A stretch of DNA of 41,703 nucleotides from Candidatus Methanoperedens sp. (lineage in GTDB: Archaea > Halobacteriota > Methanosarcinia > Methanosarcinales > Methanoperedenaceae): assembly GCA_027460585.1 (NCBI GenBank), contig JAPZAP010000132.1, positions 1 to 41,703 of the forward strand. The letters run 5' to 3'. The notes beneath the pieces were generated by a model. The model saw nothing but the letters and a program-made list of their open reading frames with translations, had not been told where the DNA came from and did no database searches. The position numbers and the translations under genes are program-made. Shown piece after piece: positions 1 to 7,968 of this stretch; the first letter of the stretch is position 1, and every line of letters starts with the position of its first letter.

Positions 1-4
1 AATT

Positions 5-211
5 TTGAGTGAATATCAGGAAAAAGTTGCTCCGGTAAAAGTCGGAGAAAGTTATGATGTATCGATAGATGATGTTGCTAAAGAAGGCGACGGAATCGCA
101 AGAGTAGAGGGCTTCGTGATCTTTGTGCCGCAAACAAAAGTCGGCGATAAGGTCAAAATAAAAGTCAACAAGGTAATGCGAAAATTCGCGATCGCAGAAA
201 AAACGGCATAA
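5..211 (+). CDS. TRAM domain protein
   Basis: A 68-residue protein that is essentially one TRAM domain, a small OB-like beta barrel that binds RNA. The core pattern is visible at residues 15-60: [20 protein letters not shown], then FVIFVP and the basic VGDKVKIKV strand. Free-standing TRAM proteins of about this length are common in methanogenic archaea and are regarded as RNA chaperones. The start used here is a TTG four bases into the window, so a start further upstream outside the window cannot be excluded. It converges with the helicase gene on the other strand, only 34 bases away. Confidence 0.85.
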   Translation: MSEYQEKVAPVKVGESYDVSIDDVAKEGDGIARVEGFVIFVPQTKVGDKVKIKVNKVMRKFAIAEKTA

Positions 212-245
212 AGTCGTTTTTCTGTTTTTTCTTATATTTTTTTAG
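212..245. terminator. T-rich convergent intergenic terminator
   Basis: The 34 bases between the TRAM gene and the convergent helicase gene contain three successive T runs on the + strand (about 215-219, 223-228 and 235-241). T-rich tracts are the usual archaeal transcription stop signal, so this is the likely end of the TRAM transcript. No strong hairpin was seen. Confidence 0.5.
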
Positions 246-2441
246 CTAGTTTTTGTGTATTTTTTCGTCCGTTTTTGGTGTGTTTTTTCTTATATCATTA
301 AAAAAGTTCATAAGTGAGTACTTAACGCGTTCAGGCTCAACGTCAACGATCTCGGAGCTTTCTTCTTTCGGGAAAAATTTAAAGACGGAATATTTACCAT
401 AGCGCTTCTCTGATGCAGACGTATAACGCCCATCAAGCAGCACTCTTGCCCCATAATCTTCAGGAGAACGAACCACACGCCCAAGTGCCTGCCGGACTTT
501 CCTTATGGTCGGAATTTCAATGGCGTATTCCCAGCCGTGCCCGAATTCAGATTCATAGGCAGATTCGACAGCGCGAGTCCTGTCATTCAAGGCAGGATAT
601 CCAACGCCTACGATGACAACAGTCCTTCCCCTTCCATGTTTATAATCAACGCCTTCTGTCAGCGTTCCCCACATATATGATATAAGCACGGCTTTTTTCC
701 CGGATTCGCCCAACCTGAAAAATTCATCCCTGATGGCCTGTGCTGAAACCCCGACCTCATCAAGGAATACGGGAACATCGCATTTTATCCTGTTCTTATA
801 CTGGGTAGCTTCAAAAAAGCTTGGGAAAAATATGATTACATTCCCGTCAGATTGCTCAATTATATCATTAAGGACTTTTGTGATGATCTCTTTTGTCTGG
901 GGGTTGTCCCTGTCCTTAGAAAAAAGAGCCGGAACAGAGACCGCTATTGTAAGGCGCTTTTCCTTCGGGAAAGTGAGCCCGAAAGATAATTCACGCGTAT
1001 CCCGTGTAATCCCAAGAGTAGTTTTTATGGTTTCAAAAGGAGCAAGCGTAGCTGACATAAGGATGGCTGAATGAACCGAATTGAATAACGGCGCTGTGAC
1101 ATTTTTAGGGATACAAGTAAATAATTCAAGCCTGCCTGATATCTCAGAATTCTGCCGCTTCACGTTCAAGATAGGATAATAACTTTTATCGTTTGAGAAT
1201 TTGACATAATCCGTAAGGAAAATTGCCGCTATTAAACTACTGCATATTTTCTTGATCGGGCTTTTCCCTTCATTGAATTGTTTTTCATAGAACGCATCAA
1301 TTTTCAACCCGAAACTTCTCAAATGTTCGATGGATTCACTAAGTTTTTTGATACCCGCTTTTTCCAGTGCTGCCATAAGTTTTGCCCTGAACATATCAGT
1401 GCGCTCCTGCGGGTCAGCTATTCTTAGGTCATACCAATCCTTACCTATTCTTTCACGTTTGCCAAACTCCTTGTCAAGAAGTATATTATATGTCGCTCGT
1501 ATGGTTTCAAGAAGGACAACGAGAAGTATTCTGGCATCATCTGAAATATCAGTATCCCCGTTCCCTTCGATCTCATCAAGAGCCCTGTTAAGTGTATATT
1601 CGGTGAGGGTCATGGACGAATGGGAACGCGCGGCGGATTCGATGTTGTGGGCTTCATCAAAGATCGTTATTACATCCGGGAGTCCTTTATCAAGCCAGCC
1701 CAGGACATTCGTGCGGATCTCTTCATTAAGAAAATGGTGGTAGTTGCAGATCAAAAGGTCAGCTTCTTTCATATACCTTTTCAGAAGCTCATACCCGCAT
1801 GTGTTATTCGATAATGCCCAGTCTGCGACTTCTTCAGGTGTGCGCACACCTGCAAACAGCCATTCACGAAAGTTATCTGTATCGTTTTTTAGCAATTCAA
1901 GAAGCATGTCGCATGAGTTTTTCTGTGTATCATGCAGCAGCCTTTCTTCCCTGTCAACCTCAGTGCTTAAGTCCCTTTGTAACTGGATCAAAGTTGGATC
2001 TTTATCCCTTTTTAGCTTATCTTTTACCGATCTGATTTCGTTTTTTAATTGCCCGAAGTCTTTTTCGTGCTCCAGCAATTTATAAGTATTTTCTCTTTTC
2101 GCACTGCAGGTATCATAATCCATGTTGGGTTTCGGGCACATCAGCATTTTGCCTTTCAAAACAACGACTTTAATATCGCTTTGTTTTCGGATTTCCCTGG
2201 CTTCCTCAATGAATTGGGCCATCTGCTGGTGGACGTTAGTAGCAATAACCACGGTTTTTTTCTCTATTTTCCCGATCTGAAGGGCTGGAGCAAGGGAACT
2301 CAGGGTTTTACCTGTACCGCAGGCCCCCTCGAACAGGACAATTTGCTTTTTGAGGAGGGCTTCATGGATTGCATTCATGGCTTCCAGCTGGTTTGGATAA
2401 CATGATTTCTTTGGAAAATAGCGAAGGAAGTCCTGTTTCAT
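246..2441 (-). CDS. XPD/Rad3-family ATP-dependent DNA helicase
   Basis: A 731-residue superfamily 2 helicase of the XPD/Rad3/DinG group. Visible motifs are Walker A (EGACGTGKT, residues 38-46), the Walker B DEAH box (IFDEAHN, about 259-265) and a motif VI-like QALGRVVRSPEDYG near the C-terminus. Cysteines at about 102, 112, 177 and 215 lie between motifs Ia and II, where the family carries its 4Fe-4S cluster; which four are ligands is not certain. Length fits archaeal XPD homologues. Family role: 5'-to-3' unwinding in repair-type transactions. The gene stands alone on the minus strand, and the ATG at 2439-2441 gives the expected N-terminus (PNQLEAM Q-motif-like region at 16-22). Confidence 0.9.
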   Translation of the reverse strand: MKQDFLRYFPKKSCYPNQLEAMNAIHEALLKKQIVLFEGACGTGKTLSSLAPALQIGKIEKKTVVIATNVHQQMAQFIEEAREIRKQSDIKVVVLKGKMLMCPKPNMDYDTCSAKRENTYKLLEHEKDFGQLKNEIRSVKDKLKRDKDPTLIQLQRDLSTEVDREERLLHDTQKNSCDMLLELLKNDTDNFREWLFAGVRTPEEVADWALSNNTCGYELLKRYMKEADLLICNYHHFLNEEIRTNVLGWLDKGLPDVITIFDEAHNIESAARSHSSMTLTEYTLNRALDEIEGNGDTDISDDARILLVVLLETIRATYNILLDKEFGKRERIGKDWYDLRIADPQERTDMFRAKLMAALEKAGIKKLSESIEHLRSFGLKIDAFYEKQFNEGKSPIKKICSSLIAAIFLTDYVKFSNDKSYYPILNVKRQNSEISGRLELFTCIPKNVTAPLFNSVHSAILMSATLAPFETIKTTLGITRDTRELSFGLTFPKEKRLTIAVSVPALFSKDRDNPQTKEIITKVLNDIIEQSDGNVIIFFPSFFEATQYKNRIKCDVPVFLDEVGVSAQAIRDEFFRLGESGKKAVLISYMWGTLTEGVDYKHGRGRTVVIVGVGYPALNDRTRAVESAYESEFGHGWEYAIEIPTIRKVRQALGRVVRSPEDYGARVLLDGRYTSASEKRYGKYSVFKFFPKEESSEIVDVEPERVKYSLMNFFNDIRKNTPKTDEKIHKN

Positions 2442-2581
2442 CAGCGCCTATAAGATTTTGCATGATATAAACTATAGCGTAATTTAATAAACTATTATCT
2501 GAAAAATTCGAAGCTTTTTATTATTTTACTTGTTTATATTGGTTATAATTGAACTCTAGTAGTACCATTGTGCTATTAAAG

Positions 2582-2648
2582 TAGCACCAGCATATATATT
2601 GGTGCTAATGATAAGCATGTATAGCTATGAATAGCATCACTATAAATA
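2582..2648 (+). promoter_or_regulatory. Promoter region with hairpin and repeated TTGGTGC boxes
   Basis: A perfect 8-bp inverted repeat, TAGCACCA (2582-2589) and TGGTGCTA (2600-2607), encloses an AT-rich loop. A second TTGGTGC follows a TATA-like TATAAATA at 2641-2648, which sits where a TATA box should be for a transcript starting near 2671. The repeated TTGGTGC next to both TATA-like tracts suggests a regulator site for the DUF356-like gene. The TATA assignment is by eye. Confidence 0.45.
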
Positions 2649-2715
2649 TTGGTGCATATCATAATTGTGGATAGGTGTGGATAAATATGAAAAACATAAA
2701 AATATGGGGGCAAAA

Positions 2716-3102
2716 ATGAATTCGATGGCTGTAGTAAGAGCAGATGATGTGTCGAAAGTGAAAATAGCATTATACGACCTTATCAGATACGCAAATTTGA
2801 CATTTTCGGACCAGGCCAGGAAATTGGACCCAACTTTTGCAGATAACATTCTCACGCATATAATGAAAAGTCCTTTAAGAGCGTGCTGTACGTCCGCTGC
2901 GATAGTTCCTCTTGAAGACCAGGCAAGCGTTGCCATTGGAAGGCTTCGAAAGATCCATCCGCCGGCGCACGTAATAATTGTGAGTCCGAGGCATGAGATT
3001 TACCATGAACTGGTAAATTATGTAGACATATTGCCTGAAATTGACCTCACATTCGATCAGAATGTTGTGTTTGAACCGGTCAGCGAAATGGCTGAAGTTT
3101 AG
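2716..3102 (+). CDS. DUF356-like conserved archaeal protein
   Basis: A protein of 128 residues if started at the ATG at 2716, which follows a G5 tract (2706-2710) that can act as a ribosome binding site. The reading frame is open further up to 2665, but the upstream residues look like leader translation. It resembles the methanogen-enriched DUF356 family, the most telling stretch being RLRKIHPPAHVIIVSPRHE in the middle. There is no signal peptide, membrane segment or known catalytic motif. Function is unknown. It is monocistronic: a hairpin follows it and a roughly 350-base gap separates it from fwdD. Confidence 0.65.
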   Translation: MNSMAVVRADDVSKVKIALYDLIRYANLTFSDQARKLDPTFADNILTHIMKSPLRACCTSAAIVPLEDQASVAIGRLRKIHPPAHVIIVSPRHEIYHELVNYVDILPEIDLTFDQNVVFEPVSEMAEV

Positions 3103-3125
3103 TACAGGTTTGAAAAATTATACAC

Positions 3126-3158
3126 CGAACTCGTAAGAACACCTCTTACAAGAGTTCG
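3126..3158 (+). terminator. Hairpin after the DUF356-like gene
   Basis: A long inverted repeat: CGAACTCGTAAGA at 3126-3138 pairs with TCTTAC and GAGTTCG at 3144-3158, with a two-base AA bulge and a 5-base loop. An AT-rich tract follows. It lies 23 bases after the stop codon and reads as a transcript end or 3' stabiliser. Confidence 0.55.
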
Positions 3159-3453
3159 TCTATTTAATAATAAATGCAGTAACGTTTTTCATAGTATTAA
3201 TTAATTTTACACGACAACATTTAACAATTTTTAATTATGTCATATTAGCATTTCAGCTAAAAGAGACTGGTTCGACTGCGTGTGCGATATGTTTCTATAA
3301 ACATAACGTTATAACAATTATCGAAATGTTTAATACAACTAATCCTAAAGTACAATAAAAAAAAACAAATTGCCGAATAAAATAAAAGTAGTACTATACT
3401 AAATTGCTTTTTAAATGAGGAAGTAATTTACATAAAAAAAAAGAGGGTGCAAG
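3159..3453 (+). other. fwd operon upstream region
   Basis: No gene is visible in this 295-base AT-rich stretch. A TATA-like TTTTTAAAT lies at about 3408-3416, which would place the transcript start near 3438, just before the fwdD ribosome binding site (GAGGGTG at about 3441-3447). The remainder could hold regulator sites for the fwd operon. None was identified, and no selenocysteine-type stem-loop was recognised. Confidence 0.35.
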
Positions 3454-3831
3454 ATGACATTAAATGCAATACTGATAACTGGAAGAACGATAAACCAGGG
3501 AGCAACTATTGAAAACAAGACGTCCTCGGACTATCAGGAAGCGACTGCCTTGTGTGAATTGAACTCTAAAGATATTGGTCTCCTGGGGATCAAGCCCGGA
3601 AGCCGCATATCAGTCAAAACGGATCACGGTGATGTGGTTGTAAAATTAAAAGAGAACAATGGAAATCCTGACGGGCTGGCGTTCATTCCAATGGGCCCAT
3701 GGGCAAATGCCGTAGTTGATCCTGATACTAAGGGTTGCGGGATGCCGGGATTTAAAGGAATTAAGGCACGTTTAGAGCCTACGGATAATAAAGTATTATC
3801 AATGAAAGAATTGATCGCGAGGTATAAGTAA
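3454..3831 (+). CDS. fwdD: Formylmethanofuran dehydrogenase subunit D
   Basis: A 125-residue protein matching FwdD/FmdD, the small subunit equivalent to the C-terminal molybdopterin-dinucleotide-binding barrel of formate dehydrogenases. The recognisable stretch is PMGPWANAVVDPDTKGCGMP at about 80-99, followed by FKGIKARLEP. In the complex it covers the W/Mo cofactor carried by FwdB. The start is an ATG behind GAGGGTG. It is the first gene of fwdDBAC, and its stop overlaps the fwdB start by one base. The operon catalyses reduction of CO2 to formylmethanofuran, or the reverse oxidation in methanotrophic archaea. Confidence 0.93.
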   Translation: MTLNAILITGRTINQGATIENKTSSDYQEATALCELNSKDIGLLGIKPGSRISVKTDHGDVVVKLKENNGNPDGLAFIPMGPWANAVVDPDTKGCGMPGFKGIKARLEPTDNKVLSMKELIARYK

Positions 3832-5129
3832 TGACTATAATAACAGATGCACTTTGTCCGTTCTGCGGCTGCGTGTGTGATGACCTGACAATTATTGTGG
3901 AAAATAACAAAATAACTGATATTAAGAATGCCTGCAAACTGGGCGCTTCGAAAATAATGGGGCATCACAGGATAAAAGCCCCGATGATGAGGGCGGATAA
4001 GAAATCAGATTTCAAGGAAGTCTCTTTTGATGAAGCCATAAATGAAGCAGCACAGATACTTTTCAAATCAAAAAGACCTTTAATGTATGGATGGGCTTCA
4101 GCGCTTTGTGAAGTCCACAAAAAAGGCATCCTATTGGCAGAGGAAGTAGGGGCAATTATAGACAATACGGCAACGGTGTGCCATGCGCCTTCAACGCTTG
4201 CAGTTCATGAAAAAGGTCTTCCGTCAGCAACCCTTGGCCAGGTAAAGAACCGTTCAGATGTTACAGTATTCTGGGGAAGCAATCCGGTGCATGCCCATCC
4301 AAGGCATATGGGACGATATTCTGTTTTTGCAAAAGGATTCTTCCAGGAAAAAGGAAGAAAAGGAAGAAAGGTCATAGTGGTAGATGTAAGAAAGACAGAA
4401 ACAGCAGCAATGGCGGATGAATTTGTCCAGTTGCAGCAGGGAAGCGATTACCTTGTTATATCTGCTCTTCGCGCCATACTTTCAGGGCATGCGGATGTTG
4501 TGCCTGAATCGGTTGGCGGTGTTCCAAAAGAACAACTTGTAAAACTCGTAGATACACTGAAGGCTGCAAAATTCGGTTCGATCTTTTTCGGTATGGGTCT
4601 TACCCAGAGCATATCCCGATACAAGAACATAGATAATGCCATTTCGCTCATAACTGAGTTGAACGCATTTACAAAATACGTAATATCACCCATGCGTGGG
4701 CACTATAATGTCACTGGTTTCGGCCAGGTATGCACATGGGAAACTGGTTTTGCTACTGCTGTGGATTTTGCCCGCGGGGCGCCGTATTATAATCCCGGTG
4801 AGACCGCGGCGAACGATGTTCTCCTGAGGAAAGAAACAGATGCAGCGATGATAATAGCAGGCGATGCAGGAGCTCATTTCCCGGCAGATTCTGTCCGCCA
4901 TCTTGCAAGGATCCCTGTAGTCCAGATAGACCCGTACTGGAATCCCACAACAGAGGTCTCCAATGTAGTCATTCCGGTGGCAATTTGCGGCGTCGAGGTT
5001 GAGGGGACTGCTTACAGGATGGATGGTGTATCCTTGCGGATGAGGAAGATGATTGAACCCACACTGCCGACGGATGTTGAGGTTCTTGATAGGATAACAG
5101 AAAGAGTGAGAGAATTAAGGGGTGAATAA
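3831..5129 (+). CDS. fwdB: Formylmethanofuran dehydrogenase subunit B (W/Mo catalytic subunit)
   Basis: A 432-residue catalytic subunit of the formate dehydrogenase/DMSO reductase superfamily. The N-terminus carries the cysteines for one 4Fe-4S cluster (CPFCGCVCDD, residues 9-18, plus C35). Cys117 in the TVCHAPS motif is the expected metal ligand and corresponds to Cys118 of the structurally known Methanothermobacter enzyme. It is encoded by TGC, so this is a cysteine and not a selenocysteine isoform. GSNPVHAHPRHMGRYSVF (about 151-168) is a conserved cofactor region. Tungsten or molybdenum cannot be decided from sequence alone. The gene is translationally coupled to fwdD. Confidence 0.95.
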   Translation: MTIITDALCPFCGCVCDDLTIIVENNKITDIKNACKLGASKIMGHHRIKAPMMRADKKSDFKEVSFDEAINEAAQILFKSKRPLMYGWASALCEVHKKGILLAEEVGAIIDNTATVCHAPSTLAVHEKGLPSATLGQVKNRSDVTVFWGSNPVHAHPRHMGRYSVFAKGFFQEKGRKGRKVIVVDVRKTETAAMADEFVQLQQGSDYLVISALRAILSGHADVVPESVGGVPKEQLVKLVDTLKAAKFGSIFFGMGLTQSISRYKNIDNAISLITELNAFTKYVISPMRGHYNVTGFGQVCTWETGFATAVDFARGAPYYNPGETAANDVLLRKETDAAMIIAGDAGAHFPADSVRHLARIPVVQIDPYWNPTTEVSNVVIPVAICGVEVEGTAYRMDGVSLRMRKMIEPTLPTDVEVLDRITERVRELRGE

Positions 5130-5130
5130 A

Positions 5131-6843
5131 ATGGAACTTCTTATAAAGAACGGCGCGGTCTTTGACCCGGTAAATGGCATTAAGGGTGATAAAACCGATA
5201 TTTCCGTAAAAGATGGCAAGATCGTAAACAATGTGAGCAGCAAAGCCACAGTTTTAGACGCGGGAGGACGGCTTGTTATGGCAGGCGGTGTTGATGCCCA
5301 TTCCCATATAGCGGGGGCAAAGGTCAATGTGGGAAGAATGATGCGCCCTGAGGATAGCAGATCAGGTATTTCACCCAGGACAAAAATAACAAGACCCTGT
5401 ACAGGATACACGGTGCCCAACGTCTATGCCATGGGATATCGCTATGCTCAGATGGGTTATACTACTGTTTTTGAGGCTGCGCAGGCTATTATGAAAGCGC
5501 GGCATACGCATGAGGAACTCGAAGAGATCCCGATCATCGACAAGGGCGCGCTCACTCTTTTCGGGAGCAACTGGCCTACAATGGATTTTGTGCGCGAGAA
5601 AAATATGGATAAGCTTGCTGCTTATGTTGCATGGGGCCTTCTTGCAAGCCGCGGATTTGGCATCAAATGCGTAAACCCTGGCGGCGGCGAGATGTGGGGC
5701 TTTGGCAAGAACGTGACGGGTCTTGATGATGTCGTTCCGAGTTTTGATGTAACACCAAGGGAGATCATTGTATCTTTGATGAAAGTCAACGAGATGCTGG
5801 GACTTCCACATTCAGTGCATCTGCATTGTAATAACCTTGGAAATCCGGGAAATTATAAGACTACTCTTGCAAGTATGGAACTTGCAAACCAGGTCAAAGC
5901 CAGCAAGGACAGGCAGGTAATGCATGTAACTCATCTATTGTTCAATTCATGGGGAGGAACCAACTGGGGCGACTTTGAATCAAAAGCCGATGAGATCGCC
6001 AATTTCCTGAACAATCATGATAATATTACAGGTGACATGGGACAGATGATATTTGGTAGTGCAACTACCATGACCGCAGATGGTCCCAAGCAATATGCCA
6101 ATGCAAAATTATTGCATGCAAAATGGAGCAATGGGGATGTTGAACTTGAAGATGCATCCGGTGTTGTTCCTATTTATTATGTAAAACAGATTTCAGTTCA
6201 TGCCATAATGTGGGCAATAGGTCTTGAACTAGCTTTACTGACAAAAGACCCGTATAAGATGCTTTTGACCACTGACCACCCCAATGGCGGTCCGTTCGTC
6301 AATTATTCGGAGGTAATATCACTTCTCATGAGCAATAAGAAGCGCCAGGAAGAGATCAAGACGGTTCATGAAGCGGTACACGCAAAAACAAAATTGCCCG
6401 GGCTTGATCGTGAGCTTGACTTTAGCGAAATAGCCATCATGACAAGAGCTGGTACATCAAAAGTGCTGGGGCTTCTTGATACGAAAGGGCATCTTGGCGT
6501 TGGCGCCGATGCGGATATTTCAATATATGACATCAAACCTGACCAGATCGACCCGTCAGTTGAGCATGCAAAGATAAAAAGCGCATTCTCATCCGCTGCT
6601 TATACGATAAAAGGCGGCCAGGTGGTCGTGAAGGATGGACAGATCACAGCAACACCCCTGGGAAGGACATACTGGGTCGATGCAAAAGTCCCGCAGCAGC
6701 ATCACGATGAAATGATGAAGGATATAGTCAGGAAATTCAAGAATTATTATTCGATACAACTTGCAAATTACATGGTGCAGGATGAATATGTCTCTCATCC
6801 GCAGGTTATAAAAGCGGGAGCCATTCCAGTGGAGGTGAATTAA
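5131..6843 (+). CDS. fwdA: Formylmethanofuran dehydrogenase subunit A (amidohydrolase)
   Basis: A 570-residue amidohydrolase-superfamily subunit that joins formate and methanofuran at a binuclear zinc site. The expected ligands are present: DAHSH (H57, H59), the carboxylated lysine position K179 in GIKCVNPGGG, H230/H232, HVTH (H265/H268) and D382 in LTTDHPNGG, very close in number to the structurally characterised enzyme. I start at the ATG at 5131, one base after the fwdB stop, because the ribosome binding site (GGGGTGA, about 5119-5125) precedes it; the in-frame GTG at 5122 would use that same site. It forms the tunnel partner of FwdB. Confidence 0.95.
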   Translation: MELLIKNGAVFDPVNGIKGDKTDISVKDGKIVNNVSSKATVLDAGGRLVMAGGVDAHSHIAGAKVNVGRMMRPEDSRSGISPRTKITRPCTGYTVPNVYAMGYRYAQMGYTTVFEAAQAIMKARHTHEELEEIPIIDKGALTLFGSNWPTMDFVREKNMDKLAAYVAWGLLASRGFGIKCVNPGGGEMWGFGKNVTGLDDVVPSFDVTPREIIVSLMKVNEMLGLPHSVHLHCNNLGNPGNYKTTLASMELANQVKASKDRQVMHVTHLLFNSWGGTNWGDFESKADEIANFLNNHDNITGDMGQMIFGSATTMTADGPKQYANAKLLHAKWSNGDVELEDASGVVPIYYVKQISVHAIMWAIGLELALLTKDPYKMLLTTDHPNGGPFVNYSEVISLLMSNKKRQEEIKTVHEAVHAKTKLPGLDRELDFSEIAIMTRAGTSKVLGLLDTKGHLGVGADADISIYDIKPDQIDPSVEHAKIKSAFSSAAYTIKGGQVVVKDGQITATPLGRTYWVDAKVPQQHHDEMMKDIVRKFKNYYSIQLANYMVQDEYVSHPQVIKAGAIPVEVN

Positions 6844-7602
6844 ATGCAGACAGTTACTATAAAACCCAGGAAAGAGATAAAAATATCAGTTGAGGCTGAG
6901 AATATCTCGCCAGATAAATTCGGCGGAAAAACTGAAAAAGAGATACAATCACTTGTTGCATGGATGGGAAACCAGAAGACCACCCTCGGAGAGCTATTCT
7001 CGGTAAAAGTGGAAGGTTCCGGTCCTGCCGCAGACACAAAAATTGTACTTGAAGGAGATTTTTCACGCGTTAAGAGGATCGGCGAAGGAATGACTGCTGG
7101 CCTGATAATGATAAATGGCAATGTTGACATGCACCTTGGCGCAAAGATGAGCGGCGGCAAGATATCCGTAAAAGGAAACGTTGACTCATGGGCAGGAAGG
7201 GAAATGAAAGGCGGTGAGCTTATCGTTGAAGGAAATGCAGCTTATTACCTTGGCGCCGGATATCGCGGCGAGTCATGCGGTATGCGGGGCGGTAAAATTA
7301 CCGTTTTGGGCAATGCTCTTGATTTCGTTGGCGAGCACATGTGCGGCGGTGAGATATTCGTGAAAGGCAATACAGGAATCCTTCCGGGATTGAGCAACAA
7401 TGGGGGAAAGATCGTGATCGGAGGTAATACCAGCCGCCCTGGAAGCGAGATGTCAAAAGGCACAATAATCGTGAATGGAAAAGTGGATGAGATGATGCCT
7501 GTTTTCAAGCTTGAAGGCGATGAGGCTGTGGATGGTGTTACATATAAGAAATATACTGGTGACGTTATTGGAAATGGGAAAGGCCTGTTGTATGTAAAAT
7601 AA
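6844..7602 (+). CDS. fwdC: Formylmethanofuran dehydrogenase subunit C
   Basis: A 252-residue protein with the glutamate-synthase alpha C-terminal-like (GXGXG) beta helix. From about residue 85 onward it repeats a unit of roughly 19 residues of the form GGxIxVxGN (GGKISVKGN, GGELIVEGN, GGKITVLGN, GGEIFVKGN, GGKIVIGGN). FwdC is the structural scaffold on which FwdA and FwdB assemble. It directly follows fwdA and is the last gene of the operon. The fwdF/G/E polyferredoxin and electron-transfer subunits are not in this window. Confidence 0.94.
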   Translation: MQTVTIKPRKEIKISVEAENISPDKFGGKTEKEIQSLVAWMGNQKTTLGELFSVKVEGSGPAADTKIVLEGDFSRVKRIGEGMTAGLIMINGNVDMHLGAKMSGGKISVKGNVDSWAGREMKGGELIVEGNAAYYLGAGYRGESCGMRGGKITVLGNALDFVGEHMCGGEIFVKGNTGILPGLSNNGGKIVIGGNTSRPGSEMSKGTIIVNGKVDEMMPVFKLEGDEAVDGVTYKKYTGDVIGNGKGLLYVK

Positions 7603-7640
7603 CACACATCGGTCGTTGAATAGAAATGGATGACACGGAT

Positions 7641-7684
7641 AAACTGAAACCTCAGTTTTCGGTATAGGGCATGCTTTGCATGCC
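7641..7684 (+). terminator. Double hairpin after fwdC
   Basis: Two adjacent hairpins follow the fwd operon. AAACTGA (7641-7647) pairs with TCAGTTT (7652-7658), and a perfect GGCATGC (7668-7674) pairs with GCATGCC (7678-7684) around a TTT loop. A T6/A10 tract follows at about 7750-7765. Together these are a plausible operon end and insulator before the cytochrome promoter. Confidence 0.5.
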
Positions 7685-7784
7685 ATTATTTTGATGATTC
7701 GATGGATTTTCATGGGATGTCATTTCAAAGTCGGGTTAAAACCGTTTGATTTTTTAAAAAAAAAACCTGCCGCATAAAATCGAT

Positions 7785-7968
7785 AAATATATAAACTGTA
7801 AACTCGTATCCTAATTATACCCAAATTGACACCAAATTGTTACCAAATTGGGAAAATGGATAGGATAGGATGTAATGTAAAACAAAGCGTTTGTGTTATT
7901 CTTATTCTTGACATATCCAAATTGGATTTTGGGTTAATAGAAAATATGGATAGGATGTGAAACTAAAT
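7785..7968 (+). promoter_or_regulatory. Promoter and iteron-like repeats upstream of the 5-heme cytochrome
   Basis: A TATA-like AAATATATAA (about 7785-7794) predicts a start near 7818. Immediately after it, CCAAATTG occurs three times at exactly 11-bp spacing (7821, 7832, 7843), the third extended to the palindrome CCAAATTGG. A fourth CCAAATTGG lies at 7917-7925. The phrase ATGGATAGGAT occurs twice (about 7857 and 7947). The second copy leads into GGATGTGA, which serves as the ribosome binding site for the ATG at 7969. This looks like a phased operator array inside a leader of about 150 bases. Confidence 0.5.

Noticed and set aside
4141-4200. Possible selenocysteine at the FwdB metal-ligand position
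   Set aside because: The codon is TGC, so it is ordinary cysteine; no in-frame TGA occurs there.
3624-7713. Many minus-strand and shifted-frame ORFs opposite the fwd genes
   Set aside because: They lie fully inside well-identified fwd genes in another frame, have no ribosome binding sites and match no family.
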